This document shows positions 22,201 through 34,400 of a DNA stretch of 64,000 nucleotides, piece after piece. The stretch is from Dendrobium chrysotoxum (Eukaryota > Streptophyta > Magnoliopsida > Asparagales > Orchidaceae), in assembly GCA_019925795.1 (NCBI GenBank), contig CM034315.1, positions 4,650,001 through 4,714,000 of the forward strand, read 5' to 3'. A program made the position numbers and the translations under genes. Position 1 is the first letter of the stretch, and each line of letters begins with the position of its first letter. Under the pieces are notes generated by a model. It did not search any database. It was given only the letters and a program-made list of their open reading frames with translations, and had not been told where the DNA came from.

Positions 22201-25200
22201 TTAAAATTGCGCTAAGGCGCGCCTTGAGGCGCGCCTCTTATTGCGCAATTTTAAACCATGGCTTTCTAAAACAGCTTTTTAGTTAAAAAATTTTTAAAAT
22301 TAGAAATTTTTGCACTAGGAAACTATTTTAGAAAGCAGTAAAAAAGCTGTCCCAAATAAAATCTTAATCAAACCAAAAGCCGCACATCATTCACACAAAA
22401 CAACCACATGATGCACATACATTGTACTCAATAGATTACGGCCAGACCTATGTGGGCTCCGAAAATTTGTGCCAGGTCTCCCCTCTTTCGGGAGAGTAAT
22501 AACAAATTAAGTTCCGAGGTAGATTTTTAGAAGTCAGATTGGATTGTGAATAAGACACTACCCAGAGATTTCGCCCTCATTTTGAGGGGACTTTATGATT
22601 TTAGTTCTGATTTCCTATAGGCGCAAGCCCCTATAGTTAATTACCCCTCCCAATAGCGAGAGAGAACTTTCGATTAAGACTAGTCGTCAATTAGATACAT
22701 AGTATATATCTGGCATATAGTAACAGCGTTTTTGGATGTTTGAAAATTTAATATTTAAAATTAGAAATACACCATCTTGCAACTAAAGCAGATGATGGGG
22801 GAAGTGATGATGGACATGATCAAGATCACATGGTTTCGTTGTCCCGGGCCATTGTGGACCCTGGTCTACTTAGTCAGAGGAGGTAGTCGACCCAACCTGA
22901 CAGAAGGATCTTTGTCGGCAGCCATGGGTTGCTTCGTCCAAGGGTACCTCGTAGACCTGGGGTGAGTATTTATCTAGGAAGGCAAATTGGAATCCACCTT
23001 AGCTAACAGAGGGCTTTGTGTCATATCGATTAGATCTTATTGATTCATATCTCAAGGATTTGATGTCATATGGGAGCATACGGGCTATGATCGTAACCCT
23101 AATACTGTGGAGTCGTTGGATTAAGCCACTAGGTCAAAGAGTCTCGGTCGTAATCGTTAACCACATGGAGCCATCTGCCTCTTTGCGAAGCCATCCGGCC
23201 AAACCGCTGATCATAGGACCAATGCCACATCCTTACTGGTAAGAGGTTGTTTGAGAATAAATCCTAGTGATATTCTTGACCAGACATTAGCTCTTTATAA
23301 GCTGAAGTGATTTTCAGATTTATCCACCTCGACAAACTATTGCGGGGGATGGATGGATTTTGCTTTGAGGGTTTGATGATTGATTTCAATTTTAAATATT
23401 TAGATTTTGGTATTTTGGGATTTTTGAATTTTATGGACGTTTGGATGACATTTTTAAGTGTTTGTGGTCCACTCTGATTGAGATTAGCATTTAATACAGC
23501 CATCACCGAGGTATTTATGGGCAGTTTTCATTTTGTTGATTGAACCTTGTCGACTATGTCAACTTACCGACAGAGGACGAGTTCTTTGTGGGCTTTATGC
23601 CTTTATTAGTGAACTTTCCTGGTTATGGGCCTTGAAGGCCTAATATGAACGTATTAAAATAAATATCTTGGTTGACGTCGTGAATACATATTTATTTGAT
23701 AGTTCGAGCCATGTCGACTCCTATCCACTCGGATAGAAAGATCAGATTTGAACTTAAATTAATCATTCAACCCACGCAGCATCCTCAAACGTCACGTCTG
23801 TACCTATAACACGCTCGTCGGGGCCCATTCGGGTATTTAGGGGAGATTTTTGTAATTATATGTTGAACATTGTCGACTATGTCTAATCGCTGACAGAGGA
23901 TCGGGCTTGTAACTGACTTTGTGCCTTTGTCAATAAATTTTCTTATTATAAACTTTGAAGGCCTAATATGAACGTATAAAACAAATATCCCGATCAACAT
24001 CATGACCGTATATTTGTTCGACAGTTTGAACCGTGTCGACTCCTATCCAATCATGTAGAAGGATCGGGCTCAAATTTAAGTTTATTTTTGACCCGCGCAG
24101 CATCCTCAGACGACACATGTTGTAAATACAACACGCTCGTCGGGGCTCATGCGGGTGTATATTCTTATATGTATACATGTTAATAAACTTGCATGTATAT
24201 TTTCATATTTATATGTATACATGTTGCAGTGCATGTGTGAGGGCATTTTTAACATTTAGCGCTGATCGAATGTGTGAATGATCAGCATTTGAGTGTGCAC
24301 AGTGCTCTACGTAGAAGCCCGTAAATGCCTTCTGTCCGCTTGTATACATGTTGAGGATCCGGTGGCGTGGCGTCACATTGCAGGTTGTTAGCTGCTTTAG
24401 GCAGGTAGGCTGTCGTGCACTAACGAGTCTCTTGCTATTGGTTGTAGGTGCTTGCATTCATGGTTTAAAATTGCGCAACAAGAGGCGCGCCTTAGTGCAA
24501 TTTTAAACTTTTAAGCCTCAAAGCCTACGCAATGAGAGCTGGTATTGAGGCGTACGCCTCAAGTTCACTTGAGGTGCGCCTCGCCTCATGTTTTAGAGAC
24601 GTCCGCCTCTTAAAATTTAAAAAAAAAACCCTAACCTAATATATATCTATTCGGTTCGGCCCCCCACCCCCGTGCGTCTTCGGTCATTTCCGAACCGAAA
24701 TTAGGTTTTTTCTCCCTTCTTCTTCGAGCGACATTTTCCCCTCTTCCTGAGTTCCTTCCATTCGACCAGTGTCGGCTTCCTTCCACTGTGAGTTGCTCTT
24801 CACCTATTGCTTGGAGTTCTCTTCTACCGCGAGTTGGTGGGAGCTACAGCTTCACCGACACTTGCATGTAGCAGGCTATTACTTAAACCCTCAGTATCAA
24901 TATGCAGAGAACAAGTCTACAAATCCTGAAATAAAGTTGGGATTGTATCATTGTATGGATCGCCTGATAAGTGATGCAACTGAAGGATCAAATGCTGACA
25001 TGCAATTGGTACCTTTTAGGAACAAAGAAGGCTTTTTTGGATTACAAGCAAAAGATATAATTGTCAAACGATCTCCAGGTAATTTCATTTAATGTTTTAA
25101 ACATTTATTTAAAAATTGTTTTTTGAGCACTAATTAAACTCACTTATATAAATCTTAGTTGAGTGGTGGATTCAGTTTGGTGATGGGACTCCAGAATTGC

Positions 25201-28200
25201 AGTGTTTTGCTATGAAAGTTTTGGGCTTGACATGTTCTTCCTCTGGTTGTGAACGAAATTGGAGTACCTACAACCAAGTACATACAAAAAGGAGAAATTA
25301 TCTTTCTACATTAAGGATGAATTCGCTGGTGTATATTATGTACAATAGGAGACTCAGAGACAGTAATTTGAAGAAAAAAGGATTAATGGATGATGAAGAT
25401 CCTTTGCTCTACGAGGATGTGCCATCTGATGATGAGTGGTTTGTAGATGATGAAGTTGAAGTGATGCTGTCTGAATTACAAGATGAAGATTTAAATATTG
25501 ATTTCTTTGATGGTCATAAAGCATCTACATCAATCACAACTCAAGAACAAATCAAAAAAGGTATATAAATAATATAGTTTTCTTAGACTTTTATTAATGT
25601 ATTACACTATTATTAATTTTGATATTGTTCAAAAAATATTTAGGGAAGAGGAAGATAACTGATATTGAGGAAGAAGGAGCTGATTGGGAGACATTGGACT
25701 CTATAGGAGAGGAGGAAGGGGAGAGAGCAATTCATCATAATGATGATTCAAATGAAGACCCTCTTAGTGATGACAGTGCTGATGACTTATGAGTTCTTAT
25801 GTGATATGTCATTGTTATTTATTTTTTGAATTATATGTTAATGAAAAGAATATTTTGATTTGGGAAATATAGAATTTGAGTTGAACTATATTTTATATTA
25901 TCTTATTATTGGATATTTTGATTTCACTTCATATCTTATGCCTTTTTTATGTTTTATATTTTTTACTCATTAGTATATAAAAAAATTATCATTTTTTGTT
26001 TACGCAATCTTTTGATTTTGAGTCTTACGCCTCAAAACGCCTTGAGGCTTACGCCTCGCCTCACAAACGAAAACCGTCTCAATACCCGATTATGCAATTT
26101 TAAACATTGTTTGCATTCATCACACTTTTATACTTGCTTCCAAGCTACTAGGGGATCTTCAGGAGTCATCCACTGCTATGCGTGGGTGCATTGTATTCAG
26201 TGCGACGTTATTCTATGCCGCTTGTAGGTACCAGCACTAGCCACTGGTTTCTCAACCTTACTTGTAGCATATCCAATGCCTTCCTACATCCACAACCTTC
26301 TACATTTTGTTTGTGAACAACATATTAGATGTATAATGAGTTTCTACAGTCGCTTGTGAACAAACTGTTGGATAAGCCGCACTCATCATCATTCATTTCC
26401 TTGCGCGTGCTGATTGATGAATTGTTGCATTACCAACTTTTACATGTACGTTGATTGTCGTCGTTCACAGAAAATTGTTATATTCATTCAGATATGGATT
26501 GGCGTTGATTGCAGGAAATGATGTTGTATTCATCGCATGTCCAATCCCTCTGCTTTTAAAGGATAGGTATGTTCATTGGCCACTGTATTACTGTAGGCTG
26601 TACGAATATTGTAGCAATTGTTGTGTACTTCTGTATTTGTCTAAAGAGAATATTATCAACTGTAGGCAGCGTTCATTTGCCAGTCGATGCTGATTGCTAG
26701 GCAAGTTGAATTCGCTATTAATTTCCCCACATACATAGTTGGCAACTTGCTACGCCCACTATATGTTGAATTTTAGTGTTCGTGGGTAGTTACTGCGCTT
26801 GCGGCAAATTTTCCATCACTGCTAGTGGGTATTTGTATTCACTATGATCTTCTATCCTTGCTTGCATGCAGATCAGTGTGCTTGTTTGTATCTTGATGTT
26901 GACTGTCGGCTAAGCTATATTTATCAACAATCTCTTCGCAATCACTATGGACCCTACTTAAATCCTGCAATACATTTCTCCTTTGTGGTGTTTGTAAGTG
27001 GATGTAGTGGGGATTATTGCGTCTTCTTACATGACTACTATGAAGACTATCATCAAATTCAATTTTATTGCTTGAATGCATTTACTTGTCATCCACAGAG
27101 TATTGCCACATCCACTGCATATCGGTCCTACATCATAGAAGACCGATATATTCACTTGTATGTTGACCTTCATTGCTTGTGGGCTTTAATGCATGTGTTT
27201 CCATGATGTATTTGTATCTGGAAGTCGAATGCAGAGCATTGTGACATTCATCACATATTGACCACCTTCATCCGTAGACGGTGTATCGTTTTCATATGGA
27301 ATTATTAGGCACACTGCCGCTGCCAGGTCCCAAGTCCTGGATGAGAAAAATGGAGGGTTGCGTTTGGTAGTCGACAGCCAGCGTAAAACTTGTCGAATAA
27401 TCGTGACATGAATCATTTAATAAATTGTGTTAATGCTAGGGCGTTCCCTGTAAGCGACGCACTGTATGGCCTGAATACAGTGAAAAGTGTGCAAGGGCCG
27501 CTGTATCGGCGCCCGGGTGCAGTGTTAAATAGGCAAGGGTTCCCACATCAAGGACGGATGTGGGCAAAGAAGCTAGTCCATGATACTAATATTAGGATAG
27601 GAACTTGGAATATAGGTTCCCTTACAGAAAGATTAATAGAATTAATAGATATTATGATTCATAGGAAGATAAATATTTTGTGCATTCAGGAAACTAAATG
27701 GGTTGGAGAGAAGGCTAAGGAGATTGATAGTTTAGGATTTAAAGTTTGGTATTCAAGTAAGAGTCGTACTAGAAATGGTGTAGGCGTGATTATAGATAAG
27801 AGTTTGAATGATAATGTTATAAATATTAATAGAATTGGAGATAGAATTATGGCTTTAAAGATTATTGTTGATATTAAGATTATTAATATTATAAGTGCTT
27901 ATACTCCTCAAGTAGGTTTGGATATGTATTCAAAATTAAAATTTTGGGATGACTTAGAAGAATTAATTCAAAAGATACCTCTCGAAGAAAAAAAATTTAT
28001 TGGAGGAGATTTAAATGGACATGTTGGTAGAGAGGTAAATGATTTTAAAAGCATTCATGATGGATATGGGTTTGGAATGACTAATGAAGGTGGTAAGATC
28101 ATATTAGATTTTTCTTTAGCTTATGATTTTTTAATTACTAATACCTTATTTAAAAAAAGAGATGAGCATCTCATCACTTATAAGAATGGTTATAGTAAAA

Positions 28201-31200
28201 CTCAGATTGATTATTTTCTTATAAGAAAAGTAGATCGTTTAGATTGCAAAGATTGTAAAGTTATTCCGAATGAAAGTTTATGTACCTAACATCGCTTATT
28301 AGTTTTAGACTTTAAGATGAAGGGATAGAAAATAAAAAATAAAATAAAGCGATTTTCTAGAATTAGATGGGGGCATTTAAAGAATAGTAATAAAAATATT
28401 TTTGAGAGTAAGATTTTAGATTTTTAAGATTTTATTTGTGCATGAGGATGCTAATGTTATGTGGGAAAAAGTGGCTAGTGATATTAAAAATATTGCAAAA
28501 GGTGTGTTTGGAGTATCAAAGGGAAAAGCCCCTAATAGTAAAAATAGCTGGTGGTGGAATCAAATTGTGCAAGAAAAGATAAAAAAATAAGAAGATTTGT
28601 TATAAAAATTGGTTTAGATGTAAAAATTCTGATAATTGGGAAAGATATAAAGAGGCATGTAAGGATTCTAAGAAAGCTATATGTGATGCAAAGATCTTAG
28701 CTTTTAATGATTTATATAATAGATTAGATATTAAGGAGGGAGAAAGATATATGTATAAGCTAGCCAAACAAAGAGATATGAGTAGCAAGGATTTAATTCA
28801 AGTGAAGTGTATTAAAGATGAAGATCAAAAAGTACTTTTCTTAGAAGATGATATTCAACAAAGGTGGATGAGATATTTTGATAAACTTTTTAATGAATAT
28901 TGTAGGAATACAATTGACTTTAGTGACCTTAGCACCCTAAATAAAAATAAAAATTTCTGTTTTTATCGGCGTATTAGTAAAATCGAAGTTAGAGAGGCTT
29001 TAAAGAAAATGAAGTGTGAAAAAGCTGTTGGACCTGATGATATCCCAATAGAGATGTGGAAATGCTTAGGAGATGAAGGAATTTCTTGGCTAACTAAACT
29101 TTTTAATAATATTTTGAAGACTAAAAAGATGTCAGATGCGTGGAGAATGAGTGTATTGATTCCTATTTATAAGAATAAAGGTGATGCACAAGATTGTGCG
29201 AATTATAGAGGAATTAAGTTAATGTGTCACACTTTAAAACAATGGGAGCGAGTTATGGAGCGTAGGCTGCGACGTGATACTAATGTTTCTCAAAATCAAT
29301 TTGGATTCATGCCTGGTAGGTCTACTATGGAAGCCATACATTTATTGAGAGGTTTGATGGAGAAATATAGGGAGAATAAGGAGGATCTACATATGATATT
29401 TATTGATTTAGAGAAAGCATATGATAAAGTTCCAAGAGAAGTGCTATGGAGAGTTCTTGAAAAGAAAGGAGTTGATAATGCTTATATTCAAATCATTAAA
29501 GATATGTATGAAGGAGCTATTACTTGTGTTCAAACACAAGGTGGTTTGACCAAGTATTTCCCTATTTCGGTTGGATTACATCAAGGATCAGCTTTAAGCC
29601 CATATCTTTTCGCGTTAGTCATGGATGTTCTCACTAGACATTTACAAGAGGATGTACCCTGGTGTATGCTTTTTGCTGATGATATTCTTCTTGTTGACAA
29701 GACTAGAGAGGGAGTTGAAGGTAAACTTGAATTCTGGAGATCAATCTTAGAGTCTAAAGGTTTTCGCTTGAGTAGATCTAAAACTGAATATATGGAGTGT
29801 AATTTTAGCAGTAATAGACCTAGTGAGGGGATTGTGACTTTGGGCGATCGAGTCATTAATAAGAGTACACGTTTTAGATATCTTGGATCTATTGTTCAGA
29901 GTGATGGTGAAATAGATGGGGATGTTATCAGTAGAATTCAAGTTGGATGGTTGAAGTGAAGGAATGCATCGGGCTTGTTGTGTGATAGAAAAGTCCCCCT
30001 CAAACTTAAGGGAAAATTCTATAAGATGGTGGTGAGACCTGCAATGCTTTATGGTGCAGAATGTTGGCCATTAAAAGAGAAGCACAATACTAAGTTATGT
30101 GTTGCGGAGATGAGGATGCTCAGGTGGATGAGTGGATTTATTCATAGAGACAGGAAACGAAATGAGCATATACGTGAAAAGGTTAGAGTAGCTCCAGTGG
30201 AGGATAAGATTAGAGAGAGTCGCCTTAGATGGTTTGGTCACATAAAACGGCGGCCTTCTGATGACCCAGTTAGGAAAGTAGAGGTATTAGATTTGACTTA
30301 TGTTAAGAAAGGTAGAGGTAGACCTAAAAAGACTTGGTTAGAAAATATTAGAAATGATCTTTCTTTATTAGATTTAAACGAGAATTTGACTTTGAACCGG
30401 ACACAATGGAGAAAAAGGATTCATGTTGCCGACCCCACATAGTGGGACAAAGGCTTGATGTTGTTGTTGTTGTTGTTACATGTCAACTATCGTTGTTCAC
30501 AGGAAACTTTTATATTCATCTACAAGTGGTTGATATTGATTGTAGGAGTGTTGTTGTACTCATTGCATATGCATTGTTCTTCATCCATAAATACATTGAC
30601 ATGCTCATTACATGTCTTCATGATCACTTGTGGGCATCATATTATCATTATTATGGATTCTTCATTTTTTATTCGATTTACCAATTTTCATTTTAATCAC
30701 AATCTATTTCACTCCTTTAATTAATATTCAATTCCTTGTAGTTCGTTCAAGTTCATATCCACTATGCTCAATTCAAATTCAAGTTTCCTGTGGTTCATTT
30801 AAGTTCAATTCGTCGTCATTTGTTCAATGTTAGGTCCCTTGTTCAATTTTAGGTCTCGTGTTCACTAGAAATTCCGGCAACCTCCCGGCGTCTTTCCCTA
30901 TTTAGAAAAAATTCCAGAAGTTGTGTCTTCCCTCCACGTTAGAAAAAAGCATGTACGATAGGTGTCGGATGGCATCGCAGCCATAAATCTTCAATCTCAT
31001 CATGCCAGAGAAAGGCGTGTATGGATCTTTGGGGTACCTGTTTGAAATGTACAGTTCTTTCCCCATAGGTACTGAGGCATCTATGGGTACTTATATTCGT
31101 CCCTGCCACGCTAGAGAAAAGCGTGTATAGGGCCTACCCGGCTCGCCGTAGGCATCGCACCGGGCTCTCTCCCACCATGCCAGAGAAAAGGGTGTATAAG

Positions 31201-31399
31201 TGATTTTCCGGTGCGCCACAAACGCAAAGAGCAAAGTTTGAGGGCTTTTTGTCTTTTAGGGATGTTTATACCTTCACAGGGCGACGTGACGGCGGCGTCG
31301 GTGATGGCGAAAAATATTCTAGAATCAAAACATACAATTTTTTTTATTTTCTTCCCTTTGCTTGTCATTTGAAGCCTCTTCTTTTTTTTTCTAATTTTA

Positions 31400-31467
<68 letters not shown>

Positions 31468-34400
31468 AAGTGTATATATATATATAGAATAAATAATAAT
31501 AATAATAATGATGTTGATGATGACTATTATTAATATAAGTATGAGCCTAAGAGAGGGGGAGAGAGAGATTACCCCACTATTAGCGGCTTTTGGAGGTGTG
31601 GGGTTCGGCTGGCTGAAGAGATAGGGGAAATTGGTCTTGCGGCTTGTGAGGTTGATCACGAGAGGTGGAAAGTCATCGGATGCAAGCGATTGAAGGTAGG
31701 CGAGCTGGCGGCAGGCTCTGTTGAAGGGTCTATGGAGTTCAGCTGGGAGAAGAAATTGATAGGATAGGGGAATTAACGGCTGAGTGCGAACAAGGTTATG
31801 CATGCAGGTTGAGATCAGCTGAACGGCGAGGGTAGGGCTGTGAAGTCGAATCAGAGCAGAGAAGGAACGGATCGGGAATAGATCGTGGACTGGAGAGGAG
31901 TTCGATCGGTTGAGGGATTTGAGGGGTCTGATTGGTTGGTATAGACAAAAGGCAAGGGTAGTGACAGACGGTTGGAACCTGCGACAGGTTGGTGCAGGCT
32001 AAGTAGCAGGCAGACGAGATTAGGGGCTGGGATTTGACCGGCCTATGTCGACGGGAGTGAGGAAGCAGGCAGTGGGAAGAATCGGCTGTAGGGCTTTGAC
32101 GTGCGGGCAGAAAAATGAAATGAAGAGCTTTTCGTTCTCATTTTATTAGCGGGAGCAGAGGCACGATCGAGGCAGATATTGTGCACGCGGGAATGGTCAA
32201 CTGCATTCGGCGCCGCTTGCAGATTGCAGATACGACACTATAGCAGACAAAGGGATTTGAGCAGGATTTGAGCAAGATTTGTGCAGGATTTGAGCAAGCA
32301 TGTATATATTTTTTTATTTGGTATTTTTTTGGATATTATGCAGAGGTCAACAACCTATAAGCCTAACAATATAAAATAATTATTAGATAGTAAGACTACT
32401 GATGTCATCAGTCCAAAGAGAACATTGAAAAATTTTTGGAGACAACTTTTTACAAAAAAACACGAGCTCTAAGAGAGTATTAGTATGCGTATACATTATA
32501 CACCATAGATTACAACGAGACCTATTAGCCCAACCATGAAAAATAATTATAAGACAATAAGACATACCAGTACTGATGTCATAAGTCCTAGAGATCCGAA
32601 ACCTGTAGTAGATGGAAAAAGTTCTTTTAGGATAAAATTGTTTAACTCTTCACGTAGACTTATAAAACGTGCAAAAAAATTCATGTAAAAGAGCAAGCCT
32701 AATTCATGGTTCCTGGTAGATCCTTGCTCAAACCAGCTCATCTAATAGCGCATCTTTTTCATAACACCATAGTACATTTTCCCTTTAAATCTTCTCATGT
32801 TCCTCAATTAAAAATGCCAAAATGAGGGTTCTTTATTGTGAATGAGGAATGAGGAAATGAGTTTTCCTTCAGGAATAAAAAGGAGATGGAAGGTACCATG
32901 GCAGATATATTTCGGAAAATACAATGAAATGGGAAAAGTTCAACAAAAGAATGGAGTTAAATTGAAACCTTGAGCCAAGAAATCACTCTGCACATCTCCA
33001 TCATAATTCTTGCAAGCCCACACATAACCACCTTCACTTTTAAGTGCATAAGCTACCATATCATCAATAAGACGGTGCTCATACCTACAAGAACATCAGT
33101 TATGCATTAGATCTAAACCATACGGGATAAAAAATTTGAGAAATAAGGTCTGTATAAGTAGCACCACACCATATTCCTGCAGCCTCAAACTTGGCTTTCC
33201 ATTTAGTTTCGTACACCTCTTGGAATATGTCTTTGAACCTGAAGGACAGAAATGAAGTAATTACATATTTACATGTCAATTGCATGAATAATAGAAGCAG
33301 TGATGATGAGGCTAGACTTAAACAAGAAGTGGCATACTCATTAACACAAAACACATTAAAACTTCGAAATTCACAGTGATATACGCGGGAGAAAACAGAC
33401 CTCCCATCATACTTCTTCAGAATAGTGTTTTTTGTGCTGAGGTAAAGCGGCCACCTTTTCTGGTATGCTGTGTTCATTGAAGCCTCAGCAAATGCACGAA
33501 TGGACTGCATAGAAAAAGATGAATTAGGTGAACCCCTCCATATTAACATTAAGATACATGGTTTGCTGGGCATGCATCAACCTCATCGGTATTGTACATG
33601 GCCAATGCAACACCACCAGCACCTGTGAAGTTAAAAACCTCGAGCTGGACTTCCTCTTCTCTGCCCTCTGAATGTGAGCAACATAAGAAAAATAAATCCT
33701 AGAAAAGATAGCAAACTGATATCCAAAGAAAACTGTCCCAAAGTGAATAAAAAAAACACAAGAATATCTAACTTAACAAGGGTTCATGAACTAGCAGAGA
33801 TATTACGTGGCTAAGCCATACTTCACAAGGTGAATGATATGTTATGGCGGGCCCTAAGGCCGAACATAGACTGAGATGAGAACGAAAAGCAGAGTCATTC
33901 ACATTTGTCACAAAAAGAGCTAATATATAGAAACACATAAAAGACATAATCCTAATAGGGATGTCACATTACTTGCAAAATTGACATTTTCAACACAAAC
34001 ATGTTAGATCTACATAAGAAAAAAAAAACTATCCAACATTTTTTGAACATAAAACATATCATTCATAAAACAAAGTTTCACAAAGCAGAACGATGCAGCA
34101 TAATTATCATATATTTCAATTCATTTTTAAACATGTTTCTCATAAATAATAAGAGCATTTGATTTGCTATCGAACCAGTCTTAATGTTTTTTTTTTTAAT
34201 TAGTCTTAATGTATTTAAGGCAAATATGTTAGCCCCTGAGATTATATAAGGAGCTCCAATCTTGTAGTAAGACAGATAATTAGATGATGATTTGAGAATT
34301 GAAATTTCAAGTGGACTCCACTTTGGAGATTCTCTCCTAGGGCTATTCTTTATTGTTTCATAACTACCCATTGCTTCCCTCCTCTTAATGCATTTATTCA

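Larger units (their letters stand above)
19049..22260 (-). mobile_element. hAT transposon, copy 1
   Basis: The 3.2-kb element has inverted ends CAATGTTTAAAATTGCG and, in complement, CATGGTTTAAAATTGCG. A perfect 8-bp target duplication GCTTTCTA (19041-19048, 22261-22268) is diagnostic of hAT transposition. Both subterminal regions are packed with palindromes such as GAGGCGTACGCCTC and AGGCGTAAGCCTCAA, probable transposase binding sites. The transposase reads on the minus strand. Confidence 0.93.
19013..22366. mobile_element. MITE split by a hAT insertion
   Basis: The left part at 19013-19048 (GGCTTCATTTGAGACAGC) and the right part at 22269-22366 (ending AAAGCTGTCCCAAATAAAAT) are the two ends of the same MITE family as in florigen intron 1. 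The hAT element sits between them, flanked by the duplicated octamer GCTTTCTA, which belongs to the MITE. Confidence 0.8.
26118..31405 (-). repeat. Right arm of the long inverted repeat, interrupted by LINE copy 2
   Basis: Read on the minus strand from 31405 it repeats the order of blocks of the left arm: A-rich lead, TTCGCCATCACCG...AAGGTATAAA, four hairpin units, AATTGAA-rich block, then a loose array. The array part (26118-27311 and 30476-30650) contains recurring words such as TTGATTGCAGG, GTATTCATCGCAT and CTTGTAGG. Sequence at 26440 and 30476 is visibly related (TTACATGT, then GTTCACAG and TATATTCATC/TATATTCATT). No coding signal was seen outside the LINE. Confidence 0.65.
7912..32567 (-). 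other. Giant intron 12 of the isocitrate dehydrogenase gene
   Basis: It is bounded by the donor after ...TSVL (GTATGT, minus strand) and the TTATTCAG acceptor before V-C-P-D-G. At 24,656 bp it is about three quarters of the gene. Most of it is nested mobile DNA described in separate entries. Both flanking exons stay in phase 0, so splicing across it restores the frame. Confidence 0.9.

Noticed and set aside
31111..31803. A 230-codon minus-strand frame
   Set aside because: It includes a long Ile-Tyr run read from the (TA)n microsatellite and otherwise unrelated repeat sequence.
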